22,781 nt of DNA from PALSA-505 sp035308365 (GCA_035308365.1 DATGGU010000204.1:1-22781); one strand, 5' to 3'. Numbered from the stretch's first letter, positions 7,144 to 16,359 are shown. Numbers and translations: made by a program. Notes: generated from the letters alone by a model not told the origin.

Positions 7144-9042
7144 ATGGTACGTCCTTCCGGGCGCTACAGATCGCTGAGATCTCGGAAGAAGCTTGCCGGT
7201 ATCGCCATCGTCGCCGCAGCCGCGCTTACCGCGGCCGGCTGCGGCGGTGGCACCGGCAGCAGCAGCAGCAACAGCAATCTTTCGAAGATGCCTACCAACG
7301 GGAACACGGCCACCTGGGCCGAGGTCTCCGGCTTCACGCCGAACTACATCTTCCCGTTCACCGATGCCGCGCACTTCGGCACGTGGAACATCAGCGACCT
7401 GCAGTACCTGCTGTACCGGCCGCTGTACTGGTTCGGGAACAATGAGCAGCCGACGGTCGACTATGACCTGAGCCTGGCCGGCCCGCCGACGTTCGACTCG
7501 ACCGGCAAGGTCGTCACCGTGACGCTCAAGCCGTACAAGTGGTCCAACGGCGAGACCGTCAACTCCGACGAGCTCATGTTCTGGATGAACATGATGAAGG
7601 CGGAGAAGGCCAACTGGGGCGGCTATGTGGCGCCGTACTTCCCGGACAACGTCGTTTCGTACAAGGCACTCAGTCCCACCCAGTTCCAGCTCACCTTCGA
7701 CAAGGCCTACAACCAGAACTGGGTGCTGTACAACGAGCTGAGCCAGCTCTACCCGATTCCGGAGGCCTGGGACGTCACCAGCCTGGGCGCCGCTGCCGGC
7801 AGTGGTGGCTGCAACAAGTCCGTCGCCAACTGCGCCAAGGTCTACAACTTCCTGATCGCGCAGAACCGGGACCTGTCCGGCTATGCGACCAGCAAGATCT
7901 GGAGCGTTGTGGACGGCCCGTGGAAGCTGTCCAGCTTCAACCCGAACGGCGCCCTCACCATGGTGCCGAACAAGTCCTACTCCGGCCCGGTCAAGCCCAA
8001 GCTGACCGCCTTCAAGGAGGAGCAGTTCGCCTCCGACACCGCCGAGTTCAACGTGCTGAAGTCCGGTCCGGGCGCCTCCAACGGCGTACAGGTCGGCTAC
8101 CTGCCTTACTCGGACGTCACCGCGTCGACCACCAACCCGATGAAGGCCGGTGCCAACCCGCTGTCATCGAACTACACGATGACCCCGTGGATCGGTTACG
8201 GCATCAACTACTTCCCGATGAACTTCAACAACCCCCAGGTCGGCCCGATCATCAAGCAGCTCTACTTCCGGCAGGCGCTGGCCTACACCGTGGACGACAA
8301 CGCGATCATCAGGAGCGTCTACAAGGGCTACGCTTACGTGAACACCCAGGGCGTCCCGACCCTGCCGGCCAGCTCGACGCTGGCGCCGGGGCTGCAGAAC
8401 GACCAGTTCCCGTTCAACACGAGCAAGGCTCGCGCTCTGCTCGTCGCCAACGGCTGGAGCTCGACCGGTGACCCCGCGACCTGCGTCAAGCCGGGTACGG
8501 CGGCGGGCGACTGCGGCGCTGGCATCACCAAGGGCGAGAAGCTGCAGTTCCAGGTCCAGTACGCCAGCGGCTCGCAGGACCTGACGACGATCATGAGCGC
8601 CCTGGAGTCGGACGCGGGCAAGGCCGGCATCAGCCTGGTCATCTCGGCCCAGGCCGGTCAGACGATCACTGCCAACGACATCGCCTGCACGCCGAGCAAG
8701 GCAACCCCGTGCAAGTGGCAGATGGGTAACTGGGGCGGCGGCTGGATCTACGCGCCGGACTACTACCCGACTGGTGAGGATCTGTTCGCCAAGGGTTCGC
8801 TGGCCAACTACGGCAGCTACAACGACCCGACGAACAACACCCTCATCGCCAACACACTGACGGCCAAGAACCCGCAGCAGGCGATGTACACCTGGGAGCG
8901 GTACCTGGCCAAGCAGGTGCCGGTCGTGTTCATGCCGCAGTTCGCCAACCCGCTGCTCGAGGTCGCGAACAACCTGAAGGGCGCTACCCCGCCCAACACG
9001 TTCGCGAACATCAACCCCGAGAACTGGTACTACGTGAAGTAG
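7144..9042 (+). CDS. Peptide ABC transporter substrate-binding lipoprotein (family 5, DppA/OppA type)
   Basis: This is the extracellular binding protein that captures the solute, probably oligopeptides, and delivers it to the permeases encoded downstream. The start is ATG at 7144, six bases after GAGGAG (7132-7137); the in-frame ATG at 7138 abuts that site and is too close. The product has 632 residues. A basic N-terminus (RSRKK) leads into a hydrophobic stretch and a lipobox ending at C33 (AAGC), so it should be a membrane-anchored lipoprotein. A Ser/Asn-rich linker follows. The early segment WSNGETVNSDELMFW is the conserved family region. The C-terminal domain carries many Asn, Tyr and Trp residues, typical of solute-binding lobes. 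Substrate specificity cannot be read from the sequence. Confidence 0.93.
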   Translation: MVRPSGRYRSLRSRKKLAGIAIVAAAALTAAGCGGGTGSSSSNSNLSKMPTNGNTATWAEVSGFTPNYIFPFTDAAHFGTWNISDLQYLLYRPLYWFGNNEQPTVDYDLSLAGPPTFDSTGKVVTVTLKPYKWSNGETVNSDELMFWMNMMKAEKANWGGYVAPYFPDNVVSYKALSPTQFQLTFDKAYNQNWVLYNELSQLYPIPEAWDVTSLGAAAGSGGCNKSVANCAKVYNFLIAQNRDLSGYATSKIWSVVDGPWKLSSFNPNGALTMVPNKSYSGPVKPKLTAFKEEQFASDTAEFNVLKSGPGASNGVQVGYLPYSDVTASTTNPMKAGANPLSSNYTMTPWIGYGINYFPMNFNNPQVGPIIKQLYFRQALAYTVDDNAIIRSVYKGYAYVNTQGVPTLPASSTLAPGLQNDQFPFNTSKARALLVANGWSSTGDPATCVKPGTAAGDCGAGITKGEKLQFQVQYASGSQDLTTIMSALESDAGKAGISLVISAQAGQTITANDIACTPSKATPCKWQMGNWGGGWIYAPDYYPTGEDLFAKGSLANYGSYNDPTNNTLIANTLTAKNPQQAMYTWERYLAKQVPVVFMPQFANPLLEVANNLKGATPPNTFANINPENWYYVK

Positions 9043-9062
9043 TCACCTCGCATCACATGGCT

Positions 9063-9105
9063 ATCGCGCTCGTCCCAGGCCGCTGCGGCCCGGGGCGGGC
9101 GCGAT
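9063..9105 (+). promoter_or_regulatory. Strong intercistronic hairpin between binding protein and permease genes
   Basis: The arms 9063-9076 and 9092-9105 pair over 14 bp (two G-U pairs), and the interior forms a further GGCCG/CGGCC stem with a 3-nt loop. The 43-nt structure lies 20 bp after the lipoprotein stop and 37 bp before the permease start. Structures in this place usually cause partial termination or protect the upstream mRNA, giving more binding protein than permease. That role here is inference from position. Confidence 0.75.
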
Positions 9106-9142
9106 GCCCGGACAGTGGCGAGCGACAGACAGGGAGCCTGCC

Positions 9143-10102
9143 GTGACCGCATATCTGATCCGCCGGATCCTGCAATCGCTGGTTGTGGTCTGGCTGGTCA
9201 CCGTCTTCACCTTCATCTTGCTCAAGCTGCTGCCCGGCGGCCCGGTCCGGGCGATCCTCGGCACGCGGGCAGGTAACTTTGCCCTGGTCAAGAGCCTCAC
9301 CCACCAGCTCGGCTTCGACAAGCCGTTCTGGTATCAGTACTGGCACTGGCTGGACCAGCTGCTGCACGGCAACTTCGGGTTCTCCTACAACCTGAACCAG
9401 TCGGTCGGCTCGCTGCTGGCCGCCGCACTGCCCAAGACCCTGCTGCTGCTCGGCGTCTCCACCCTGATCGCGGTGATCATCGCCATCCCCATCGGCGTGG
9501 TGCAGGCGGTCCGCCGCAACAAGTTCGCCGACTACGCGGGCACCGCGTTCTCCTTCATCTTTTATGCGATGCCCGCCTACCTGCTCGGCATCATCCTGAT
9601 CAACCTGTTCGCCGAGCCGCCGCGTGCCTGGTTCCCCAGCGAGGCAGCCCAGGGCAGCAATGTCGGCTCGTTCTTCACCCAGTTCAACGCGATGGTGCTG
9701 CCGCTCGCCTCGCTCGCCCTGATCACCCTGGCGGGCTTCAGCAGGTACATGCGTTCGTCCACGCTCGACCAGATCACCCAGGACTACGTGCGCACCGCCA
9801 GGGCCAAGGGCGCGAGCGAGCGCCACATCCTGTACCGGCACGTGTTGCGCAACGCGCTGATCCCGATCGTGACCCTGCTCGGGCTGAACCTTCCCATCAT
9901 CTTCAGTGGCGCGCTGATCACGGAGAACGTGTTCAACTACCCAGGGATGGGGCTGCTGTTCGTCAACAGCGCGAACACCCAGGACTATCCGGTTCTGCTG
10001 GGTATCACAGTGATCGTGGCCGTCGCCACCGTGGCCGGATCGCTGCTGGCCGATATCCTTTATGCGGTGCTTGACCCGCGAGTTAGGTACGTGAGCGCAT
10101 GA
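9143..10102 (+). CDS. Peptide ABC transporter permease (DppB/OppB type)
   Basis: This is one of the two membrane subunits forming the transport channel. The product has 319 residues from GTG at 9143, chosen for AGGGAG at 9131-9136 (6-nt spacing); the family's usual N-terminus (TAYLIRRILQSL) begins here. A hydrophobic first segment (VVVWLVTVFTFILLKLLPGG) with the conserved LLPGGP turn is followed by a periplasmic loop and about five further membrane segments. The cytoplasmic EAA-like loop that contacts the ATPase is RTARAKGASERHILYRHVL. The stop overlaps the next gene's start (ATGA), so translation is probably coupled. Confidence 0.95.
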   Translation: MTAYLIRRILQSLVVVWLVTVFTFILLKLLPGGPVRAILGTRAGNFALVKSLTHQLGFDKPFWYQYWHWLDQLLHGNFGFSYNLNQSVGSLLAAALPKTLLLLGVSTLIAVIIAIPIGVVQAVRRNKFADYAGTAFSFIFYAMPAYLLGIILINLFAEPPRAWFPSEAAQGSNVGSFFTQFNAMVLPLASLALITLAGFSRYMRSSTLDQITQDYVRTARAKGASERHILYRHVLRNALIPIVTLLGLNLPIIFSGALITENVFNYPGMGLLFVNSANTQDYPVLLGITVIVAVATVAGSLLADILYAVLDPRVRYVSA

Positions 10103-11076
10103 GCATTAACGTTCCGCCTCCGCTGCCGCAGGATCCGACCAAGACGCTGGTGACTCCGCCGGTGGACGTGCTTGACTCCGCTGGCGCGCCTCCTGTCGCG
10201 CCGGGCATGGACGCTGCCGTACCGACCCGCAGCATGTTCCGGCGCGGGCTCGAGGTCTTCGCCGAGAACAGGCTGGCGCTGATCGGGCTCGGCCTGCTGG
10301 TGCTGATCTTCGTGTTCGCCTTCGTCGGCCCGTTGTTCTACCACACCGACCAGATCCACACGGACCTGCTGCACAACGACCTGCACCCCGGCAGCCCCGG
10401 CCACCCGCTCGGCACCGACCAGTCGGGTTACGACGAACTCGGCCGGCTCATGCAGGGTACTCAGATCTCGCTGGAACTGGGCCTGGCATCCGCGGTCGTG
10501 GCGACGGTCATCGGCACCTTGTGGGGGGCCGTGGCCGGCTACGTTGGCGGCTGGATCGACGCGGTCATGATGCGCATCGTGGATGCCGCGCTGGCCGTCC
10601 CGCTGCTGTTCCTGCTCATCGTGCTCGCGACGATCATCCACCCCACCAAGGTCACGATGATCCTTATCATCTCGATGGCGTCCTGGCTGAGCATTTCCAG
10701 GCTGGTGCGCGGTGAGGCGCTGAGCCTGCGGGTACGCGAGTATGTGCAGGCGGTGCGGGTGATGGGCGGCGGTGGAACGCGCATCGTGCTGCGGCACATC
10801 GCGCCCAATGCGGTCGGCACCATCATCGTCAACGCGACGTTCCAGGTGGCTGACGCCATCCTGTTCATCGCGGCGATCAGCTTCCTGGGGCTGGGACTCA
10901 CGCCGCCGGCGATCGACCTCGGCGGCATGCTGTCGTCCGGCGTCGCGTACACCAACGACGGCTACTGGTGGCTCATCTACCCGGCCGGCGCCATGATCGT
11001 TCTCATCGTCATCGCCGTCAACTTCGTCGGCGACGCACTCCGTGACGCATTCGAAGTCCGGCTGCAGCGCAGATAA
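10099..11076 (+). CDS. Peptide ABC transporter permease (DppC/OppC type)
   Basis: This is the second channel subunit, 325 residues, pairing with the DppB-like protein. A Pro-rich cytoplasmic N-terminus of about 45 residues precedes the OppC N-terminal segment (FRRGLEVFAENRLALIGLGL) and the first membrane helix. HPLGTDQSGYDELGRLM is the conserved stretch between the first helix and the core domain. The EAA-like loop is YVQAVRVMGGGGTRIVLRHI, followed by the FLGLGLTPP segment typical of OppC. Its ATG overlaps the preceding stop by four bases. The ATPase gene starts 68 bp downstream. Confidence 0.95.
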   Translation: MSINVPPPLPQDPTKTLVTPPVDVLDSAGAPPVAPGMDAAVPTRSMFRRGLEVFAENRLALIGLGLLVLIFVFAFVGPLFYHTDQIHTDLLHNDLHPGSPGHPLGTDQSGYDELGRLMQGTQISLELGLASAVVATVIGTLWGAVAGYVGGWIDAVMMRIVDAALAVPLLFLLIVLATIIHPTKVTMILIISMASWLSISRLVRGEALSLRVREYVQAVRVMGGGGTRIVLRHIAPNAVGTIIVNATFQVADAILFIAAISFLGLGLTPPAIDLGGMLSSGVAYTNDGYWWLIYPAGAMIVLIVIAVNFVGDALRDAFEVRLQRR

Positions 11077-11144
11077 GCACACCGCAGCCATGGCGGATCG
11101 CGGTGCCGGCAGGCACCGGCCCGGAACTGAGGAAGGTACCTGAC

Positions 11145-13229
11145 GTGCCGCTGCTCGAAATCTCCGACCTGAAGACGGACATCAGGCTGAAGCGGGCCAC
11201 CGTGCACGCCATCGACGGCGTGAGCCTGTCGGTGGACCGCGGGCAGTGCCTTGGCATCGTCGGCGAGTCCGGGTCGGGCAAGACGATGACGGCCATGTCC
11301 GTGATGCGGCTGCTGCCCAACGGCGGCCACATCGTCGGTGGCCAGATCATGCTGGACGGCCGGGATCTGGTCCAGCTCGACGACGACCACATGCGCAAGA
11401 TCCGGGGCAACGAGATCGGCATGATCTTCCAGGATCCGATGACCTCGCTGAACCCGACCATGACGGTCGGCGACCAGATCTCCGAGACGGTCCTGCTGCA
11501 CCGCGGCGCGAGCAAGCAGGAGGCGCATGCGCGCGCCGTCGAGGTGCTCGAACTGGTCGGCATGCCCAGCCCGGAACGCCGTGCTCTCGACTACCCGCAC
11601 CAGCTGTCCGGCGGCATGCGCCAGCGCGCGATGATCGCGATGGCGCTGGCCTGTGAGCCCAAGCTGCTGATCGCCGACGAGCCGACCACCGCGCTCGACG
11701 TCACGATCCAGAAGCAGATCCTGGAGCTCATCGACAGCCTGCGCCGCTCGCTCGGCATGGCCGTCATCCTGGTCACCCACGACCTCGGGGTGATCGCCGG
11801 GCGGGCGGACAAGATCGGCGTGATGTACGCGGGCAAGATCGTGGAGACCACCGACACCACCACCCTGTTCGCCAACCCGCGCCATCCCTACACCGAGGCA
11901 CTGTTCGAGTCGCTGCCCGAACGCGGTGCGGACAAGGGCCAGCGCCTCTACAGCATCCCGGGCATGCCGCCGGACCTGACCGCCACGCTGACCGGCTGCC
12001 GGTTCGCCCCGCGCTGCCGGTACGCGCAGGACACCTGCCGGGAGAGCGAGCCGGAACTGTCCGGCGAGACCGAGCTGCACAGGTTCCGCTGCTACTTCCC
12101 GGTGGGCGCCGAGGAGAGGCGGGCGGGCAACAGGGTCGTGACCGTCGAGGAAGTCGGCGAGAGTGACGGCGTCGCCATCCAGGCCGCCAAGATCGGTGAG
12201 CCGATCCTGAACCTGAAGAACGTGGTCAAGGACTTCCCGATCACCGCCGGTGCCGTCCTGCAGCGCAAGATCGGCACGGTCAGCGCGGTCGCCGGCGTCT
12301 CTTTGTCCATCCGGGCCGGTGAGACGTTCGGCCTGGTCGGCGAGTCGGGCTGCGGCAAGACGACGATCGGCAGGCTCATCGTCGGGCTGGAGAAGGTCAC
12401 GTCAGGGACCATCGAGTTCGCCGGCGAGGATCTGACCAGGCTGAGCGAGCGGCAGATGCGCCGCCGCCGCCGGAAGATCCAGCTCATGTTCCAGGACTCC
12501 TACGCGTCCATGGACCCCAGGATGAGGGTGGGCGCCATCCTGCGCGAGCCGATGGTGATCCAGAAGATCGGCACCCGAGCCGAGCAGCAGAAGCGCATCG
12601 AGCAACTCCTTGACGAGGTGGGCTTGCCGCGCGCGGCCGTGCAGCGTTATGCGCACGAGTTCTCCGGCGGCCAGCGCCAGCGGCTCGGCCTGGCCCGCGC
12701 GCTGGCGCTGCGGCCCGACCTGGTCGTCGCGGACGAGCCGGTGTCCGCGCTGGACGTGTCGATCCAGTCGCAGGTGCTCAACCTGATGCTGGACCTGCAG
12801 CGGGCGCGGGAGCTGACCTACATCTTCATCTCCCACGACCTGTCCGTCGTGCGCTATCTGTCGGACCGGATCGGCGTCATGTACCTCGGCAAGATGGTCG
12901 AGGTCGGCCCGGCGGACGACGTGTACGCCAACCCCATCCACCCCTACACCAAGGGCCTGATCGACACCGTCCCGGTGGCCGACCCCGAACTGGAGAAGGC
13001 CAAGGTACACGAGGGCGTGACCGGCGAACTGCCGTCGGCCATCAACCCGCCGTCCGGTTGCCGGTTCCGTACCCGTTGCCCGTTCGCTCAGGAGATCTGT
13101 GCGGAGCAGGAGCCCCCGCTCAGGTCGTTCACCCTGGACGGGCACCGGGCCGCCTGCCACTTCCCGCTCCGCCAGCCCGAAGCCGGTGCCACGTCGCTGG
13201 ACGAGCCCGCGATGGCGCCGTCATCCTGA
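11145..13229 (+). CDS. Peptide ABC transporter ATPase, DppD-DppF fusion
   Basis: A single 694-residue protein carries both nucleotide-binding domains that power the transporter; many relatives encode them as two genes. The start is GTG at 11145, with GAGGAAGG at 11129-11136. Domain 1 has Walker A GESGSGKT (residues 40-47), signature LSGGMRQR (154-161), Walker B LLIADE (D178, E179) and the switch His in VTHDLG. Domain 2 has Walker A GESGCGKT (399-406), signature FSGGQRQR, Walker B LVVADE and ISHDLS. Each half ends in an oligopeptide-transporter C-terminal domain with a Cys pattern (GCRFAPRCRYAQDTC and GCRFRTRCPFAQEIC). Both ATP sites look intact. The GNAT gene overlaps its stop codon. Confidence 0.96.
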   Translation: MPLLEISDLKTDIRLKRATVHAIDGVSLSVDRGQCLGIVGESGSGKTMTAMSVMRLLPNGGHIVGGQIMLDGRDLVQLDDDHMRKIRGNEIGMIFQDPMTSLNPTMTVGDQISETVLLHRGASKQEAHARAVEVLELVGMPSPERRALDYPHQLSGGMRQRAMIAMALACEPKLLIADEPTTALDVTIQKQILELIDSLRRSLGMAVILVTHDLGVIAGRADKIGVMYAGKIVETTDTTTLFANPRHPYTEALFESLPERGADKGQRLYSIPGMPPDLTATLTGCRFAPRCRYAQDTCRESEPELSGETELHRFRCYFPVGAEERRAGNRVVTVEEVGESDGVAIQAAKIGEPILNLKNVVKDFPITAGAVLQRKIGTVSAVAGVSLSIRAGETFGLVGESGCGKTTIGRLIVGLEKVTSGTIEFAGEDLTRLSERQMRRRRRKIQLMFQDSYASMDPRMRVGAILREPMVIQKIGTRAEQQKRIEQLLDEVGLPRAAVQRYAHEFSGGQRQRLGLARALALRPDLVVADEPVSALDVSIQSQVLNLMLDLQRARELTYIFISHDLSVVRYLSDRIGVMYLGKMVEVGPADDVYANPIHPYTKGLIDTVPVADPELEKAKVHEGVTGELPSAINPPSGCRFRTRCPFAQEICAEQEPPLRSFTLDGHRAACHFPLRQPEAGATSLDEPAMAPSS

Positions 13230-13708
13230 GCCGCGTTCAGGTCAGGGCGCTGGAGCCCGGCGACCGCGCGGCCGTGGCGCGGTTCATCGAACTGCACTGG
13301 GGCCCGGCGGTGGTGGCGCACGACACCGTGTTCCACCCCGCCGGGCTGCCCGGGTTCCTGGCCTGGCTGCCGGACGAACCGCTGGCCGGGCTGCTCACCT
13401 ATGAGGTCCGCGACGGCGTGCTGGAGATCGTCACCCTGGACGCGGTGCGGCAGTGGGCCGGCACCGGCACCGCGCTGGTGGAGGCGGCGGCCGCCGAGGC
13501 GGCCGGCCGTGGCTGCCCCGAGGTCAGGCTCACCACCACCAACGACAACCTCGATGCGCTCCGCTTCTACCAGCGGCGCGGGTTCCGCCTGGCCGGGCTT
13601 CGCCCCGGCGCGGCCGGCCGGGCCCGGCGGCTCAAACCCCAGATCCCACTGACCGGGCTGTACGGTATCCCGCTGAACGACGAACTCGAACTGGCCCGCC
13701 CTGTCTGA
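13226..13708 (+). CDS. GNAT-family N-acetyltransferase (start uncertain)
   Basis: The fold shows N-terminal VQVRALEPGDRAAVARFIELH, acetyl-CoA loop QWAGTGTALVEAA, and the C-terminal NDNLDALRFYQRRGFRLAG segment, all typical of GNAT enzymes that acetylate amines. The substrate is unknown. The fold begins right at the ATPase stop, but no ATG, GTG or TTG exists in frame between TTG 13058 (deep in the ATPase gene) and GTG 13274, which would cut the first strand and helix. CTG at 13226 overlaps the ATPase stop (CTGA), mirroring the ATGA and GTGA overlaps elsewhere here, so I chose it with low certainty; ATC at 13223 is another option. About 160 residues result. It is probably translated in coupling with the transporter operon. 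Confidence 0.7.
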   Translation: MSRVQVRALEPGDRAAVARFIELHWGPAVVAHDTVFHPAGLPGFLAWLPDEPLAGLLTYEVRDGVLEIVTLDAVRQWAGTGTALVEAAAAEAAGRGCPEVRLTTTNDNLDALRFYQRRGFRLAGLRPGAAGRARRLKPQIPLTGLYGIPLNDELELARPV

Positions 13709-13944
13709 CGGCATTGCGTGCTCCGTAAAAAGCCCATGAGAGTAATCACAGCCGTGCGGTGCGCCGCATCGTTCGATCCCAGTTACAGTATGTAGGCGCC
13801 GTGGTACCACCGGATTCCGGCCACCGGGCCGCGTGCTTCGGAGTCTGTGCGCTGTCGTAAGCGCAGCGGGATGCGCTATACAAGGATCCAGCGTGAGGGA
13901 GCGACATGCGGCCGACCGGAAAGTCCTTGCGAGGAGGACGAGCC
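13709..13944. other. Intergenic region before the AAA+ gene
   Basis: No gene is seen. TATACA at 13877-13882 is a candidate -10 element for the downstream gene, without a clear -35. Two ribosome-binding sites occur: GAGGGAG (13895-13901) before ATG 13906 and GAGGAGG (13931-13937) before ATG 13945; the second is the better spaced. Confidence 0.4.
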
Positions 13945-16305
13945 ATGCCTGAGTGGCTCGTCCGTGCCCGCGGGGCACTGAGCCGTGCGCCGCTGCCGCT
14001 CAAGATCATAGCCGCAATCGTCCTCATCTTCGTCTTCCCGGCGGCGCTGCCGATCGCCTTGGCGGCCGCGCTGGTGTATGCCCCGATCGCGATCATCACC
14101 GAACGGCGGACGGCGCTGGCCACGGCGTGTGTGGTGTTCTGGGGCGGTGGCGTGATCGCCCCGCTCGCCGCCTGGGGGATGAGCGGTGTCGGCGAGTTCG
14201 TGCTGTTCCTGCTGGCCTGTGGCGTGGGCTACGCCGCGCACAACGGTGTGCTCGGGCGCTGCTTCGTGCCCTGCCGCACCACCGCGTGGGCGCTGCTGTG
14301 GTCCATGCCACCGGGCGGGCTCGCCCTCAGGCTGTGGCCCGGCCATCCCTACATCGGCGTCGCCATCGCCCTGCTGCTGGCCGGCCTGACGCTGGGCTGG
14401 CGGCTGGCCAAGGCGTGGCAGGCCGACCGTGGCACCGGGCAGGGGCAGGTCCGGGCGACCGCGCTGGCCGCGCCGTACGCCGACGCCGCCCGGGCGGGCC
14501 GGGTGGCGACGGACGGCGATCCCCGCCGCGCCGCCACGGCCGTCCCGGGCCGGGCCGTGCGGACGGCCGAGCGGGCCTCACCCGAGATATCCGTGGGCGA
14601 CGCCATGGCCGAACTGGACAGCATGATCGGGCTGGCGCCGGTCAAGGAGCAGGTCAGGTCGATCGCCGCGTCCATCGAGGCGGCCCGCAGGCGCGCACTG
14701 GCCGGTTACCAGACCGAGAAACCGATGCGCCACTTCGTCTTCGTCGGGCCGCCAGGCACCGGCAAGACGGCCGTCGCCCGGATCATCGCCAAGATCTTCT
14801 ACGCCTTCGGGCTGCTCGAAACCCCCGAGGTGGTCGAGGCACACCGCGCCGACCTGATCGGCGAGTACCTGGGCGCGACGGCGATCAAGACCAACGACCT
14901 GGTAGATTCCGCGCTCGGCGGGGTGCTGTTCATCGACGAGGCCTACAGCCTGGTGAACGAGGGCGATGGGCAGAGCGACAGGTTCGGCCAGGAGGCGGTC
15001 CAGGCGTTGCTGAAGCGCGCCGAGGACGACCGCGAGGACCTGGTCATCATCCTGGCCGGGTATGACAAGCAGATGGAGGACTTCCTCACCACCAACCCCG
15101 GCCTCGCCTCCAGGTTCGCGACCAGGGTGAAGTTCCCCGGCTACTCGCCCGCCGAGCTGTTCTCCCTGGCCGAGTCGAACATGGCCCATCGCGGCGACCG
15201 GCTCGACCCGGACGCCCGGCCGGCCCTGTGGCGCGCGTTCGAAGAAGTCGGCCGCCGCCGCATCGGCGACGAGCTGGGCAACGGCAGGTTCGTGCGCAGT
15301 CTCATCGAGAAGGCCGGCCAGGCGCGGGACGTGCGGGTGATGAGCGGCGCTGTCGAGCCGAACGCCGACGACCTCGTCACGATCGGGCCGGCCGACCTGC
15401 AGCGGGCCTACGCGGAGCTGACAGCGCGGCTGCGGGGCTACGGTGACACCCCGACGGTTGAGAGTGCCCTGGCCGAACTCGATGAGCTGGTGGGCCTTGA
15501 GCCGGTCAAACGGCAGGTGCGTGAGATAGCCGCGCAGCTGCGGGTGGCCCGGCTGCGCGACCAGCAGGGGCTGACCAGTCAGCCGCCCGCCCGGCACTTC
15601 GTCTTCACCGGGCCACCGGGCACCGGCAAGACCACGGTCGCCCGGATCCTGGGCCGGATCTTCGCCGCCCTCGGCCTGCTGGCCCGGCCCGCCGTCGTCG
15701 AGGCGCACCGCGCCGACCTGGTCGGCGAGCACCTGGGCGCGACCGCGATCAAGACGAACAAGCTGATCGACTCCGCGCTCGGCGGCGTACTGTTCATCGA
15801 CGAGGCATACTCCCTCTACCACGAGGGCTACTCCGGCGGGGACGCGTTCGGCTCGGAGGCCACGGCCACGCTGCTCAAGCGCGCCGAGGACGACCGCGAC
15901 CGGCTGGTCATCGTGCTGGCCGGCTACACCAGCGACATGGACCGGTTCCTGCGCACCAACCCCGGCCTGGCCTCACGCTTCAATGTCCGGGTGGAGTTCC
16001 CCAGCTACTCGCCGCGCGACCTGGTGCGGATCGCCGGGGTGATCGCGCAGCAAGCGGGCGACTCGTTCCACGCCGACGCGCTCCCGGTGCTCGATGAGAT
16101 CTTCAGCCACGCCTGCCGCGAGGGCCTCATCGACGAGTTGGGCAACGGCCGGTTCGCCCGCTCCCTGTTCGAGCGCGCCTGCGCCGGCCGGGACCTGCGC
16201 GTCGCCCACCTGGGCGAAACCGCCACCGCCTCCGACCTGACCACGGTCACCGCCGCCGACCTCCGCTCCGCCTACGAAGAACTGGCCGGCCGCGCTCGCC
16301 GCTAG
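13945..16305 (+). CDS. Membrane-anchored protein with two CbxX/CfxQ-type AAA+ ATPase domains
   Basis: The product has 786 residues from ATG 13945 (GAGGAGG, 7-nt spacing); ATG 13906 is an alternative adding 13 residues. Residues 18-155 hold several hydrophobic segments, probably four to six membrane helices. A basic/Pro-Ala linker leads to AAA+ domain 1 (about 215-500) with Walker A GPPGTGKT (268-275) and Walker B FIDEA (D331, E332). Domain 2 (about 505-786) has Walker A at 556 and Walker B with D619. The domains are clear duplicates, sharing VVEAHRADL, LGATAIKTN, SALGGVLFIDEAYSL and NPGLASRF. This family includes the Rubisco activase CbbX and the ESX protein EccA, but no Rubisco or ESX genes are present here. 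Its client is unknown; remodelling of a membrane or cytoplasmic protein complex is inference. Confidence 0.85.
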   Translation: MPEWLVRARGALSRAPLPLKIIAAIVLIFVFPAALPIALAAALVYAPIAIITERRTALATACVVFWGGGVIAPLAAWGMSGVGEFVLFLLACGVGYAAHNGVLGRCFVPCRTTAWALLWSMPPGGLALRLWPGHPYIGVAIALLLAGLTLGWRLAKAWQADRGTGQGQVRATALAAPYADAARAGRVATDGDPRRAATAVPGRAVRTAERASPEISVGDAMAELDSMIGLAPVKEQVRSIAASIEAARRRALAGYQTEKPMRHFVFVGPPGTGKTAVARIIAKIFYAFGLLETPEVVEAHRADLIGEYLGATAIKTNDLVDSALGGVLFIDEAYSLVNEGDGQSDRFGQEAVQALLKRAEDDREDLVIILAGYDKQMEDFLTTNPGLASRFATRVKFPGYSPAELFSLAESNMAHRGDRLDPDARPALWRAFEEVGRRRIGDELGNGRFVRSLIEKAGQARDVRVMSGAVEPNADDLVTIGPADLQRAYAELTARLRGYGDTPTVESALAELDELVGLEPVKRQVREIAAQLRVARLRDQQGLTSQPPARHFVFTGPPGTGKTTVARILGRIFAALGLLARPAVVEAHRADLVGEHLGATAIKTNKLIDSALGGVLFIDEAYSLYHEGYSGGDAFGSEATATLLKRAEDDRDRLVIVLAGYTSDMDRFLRTNPGLASRFNVRVEFPSYSPRDLVRIAGVIAQQAGDSFHADALPVLDEIFSHACREGLIDELGNGRFARSLFERACAGRDLRVAHLGETATASDLTTVTAADLRSAYEELAGRARR

Positions 16306-16320
16306 GAGCGCGCTGACGGA

Positions 16321-16346
16321 GCCCGGCACCAAGGGACGGGCCGGGT
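16321..16346 (+). terminator. Hairpin between AAA+ gene and toxin-antitoxin pair
   Basis: CCCGGC (16322-16327) pairs with GCCGGG (16340-16345), extendable by a G-U pair, with a 12-nt loop. It lies 16 bp after the AAA+ stop and just upstream of the antitoxin -10 element. It could end the AAA+ transcript; no U-tract follows. Confidence 0.4.
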
Positions 16347-16359
16347 GTAGTTCGTGCGC

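Noticed and set aside
6629..7144. Minus-strand ORF (171 codons) opposite the transporter leader
   Set aside because: Its third-position GC is not high like the real genes, and its composition is Cys-rich without a motif.
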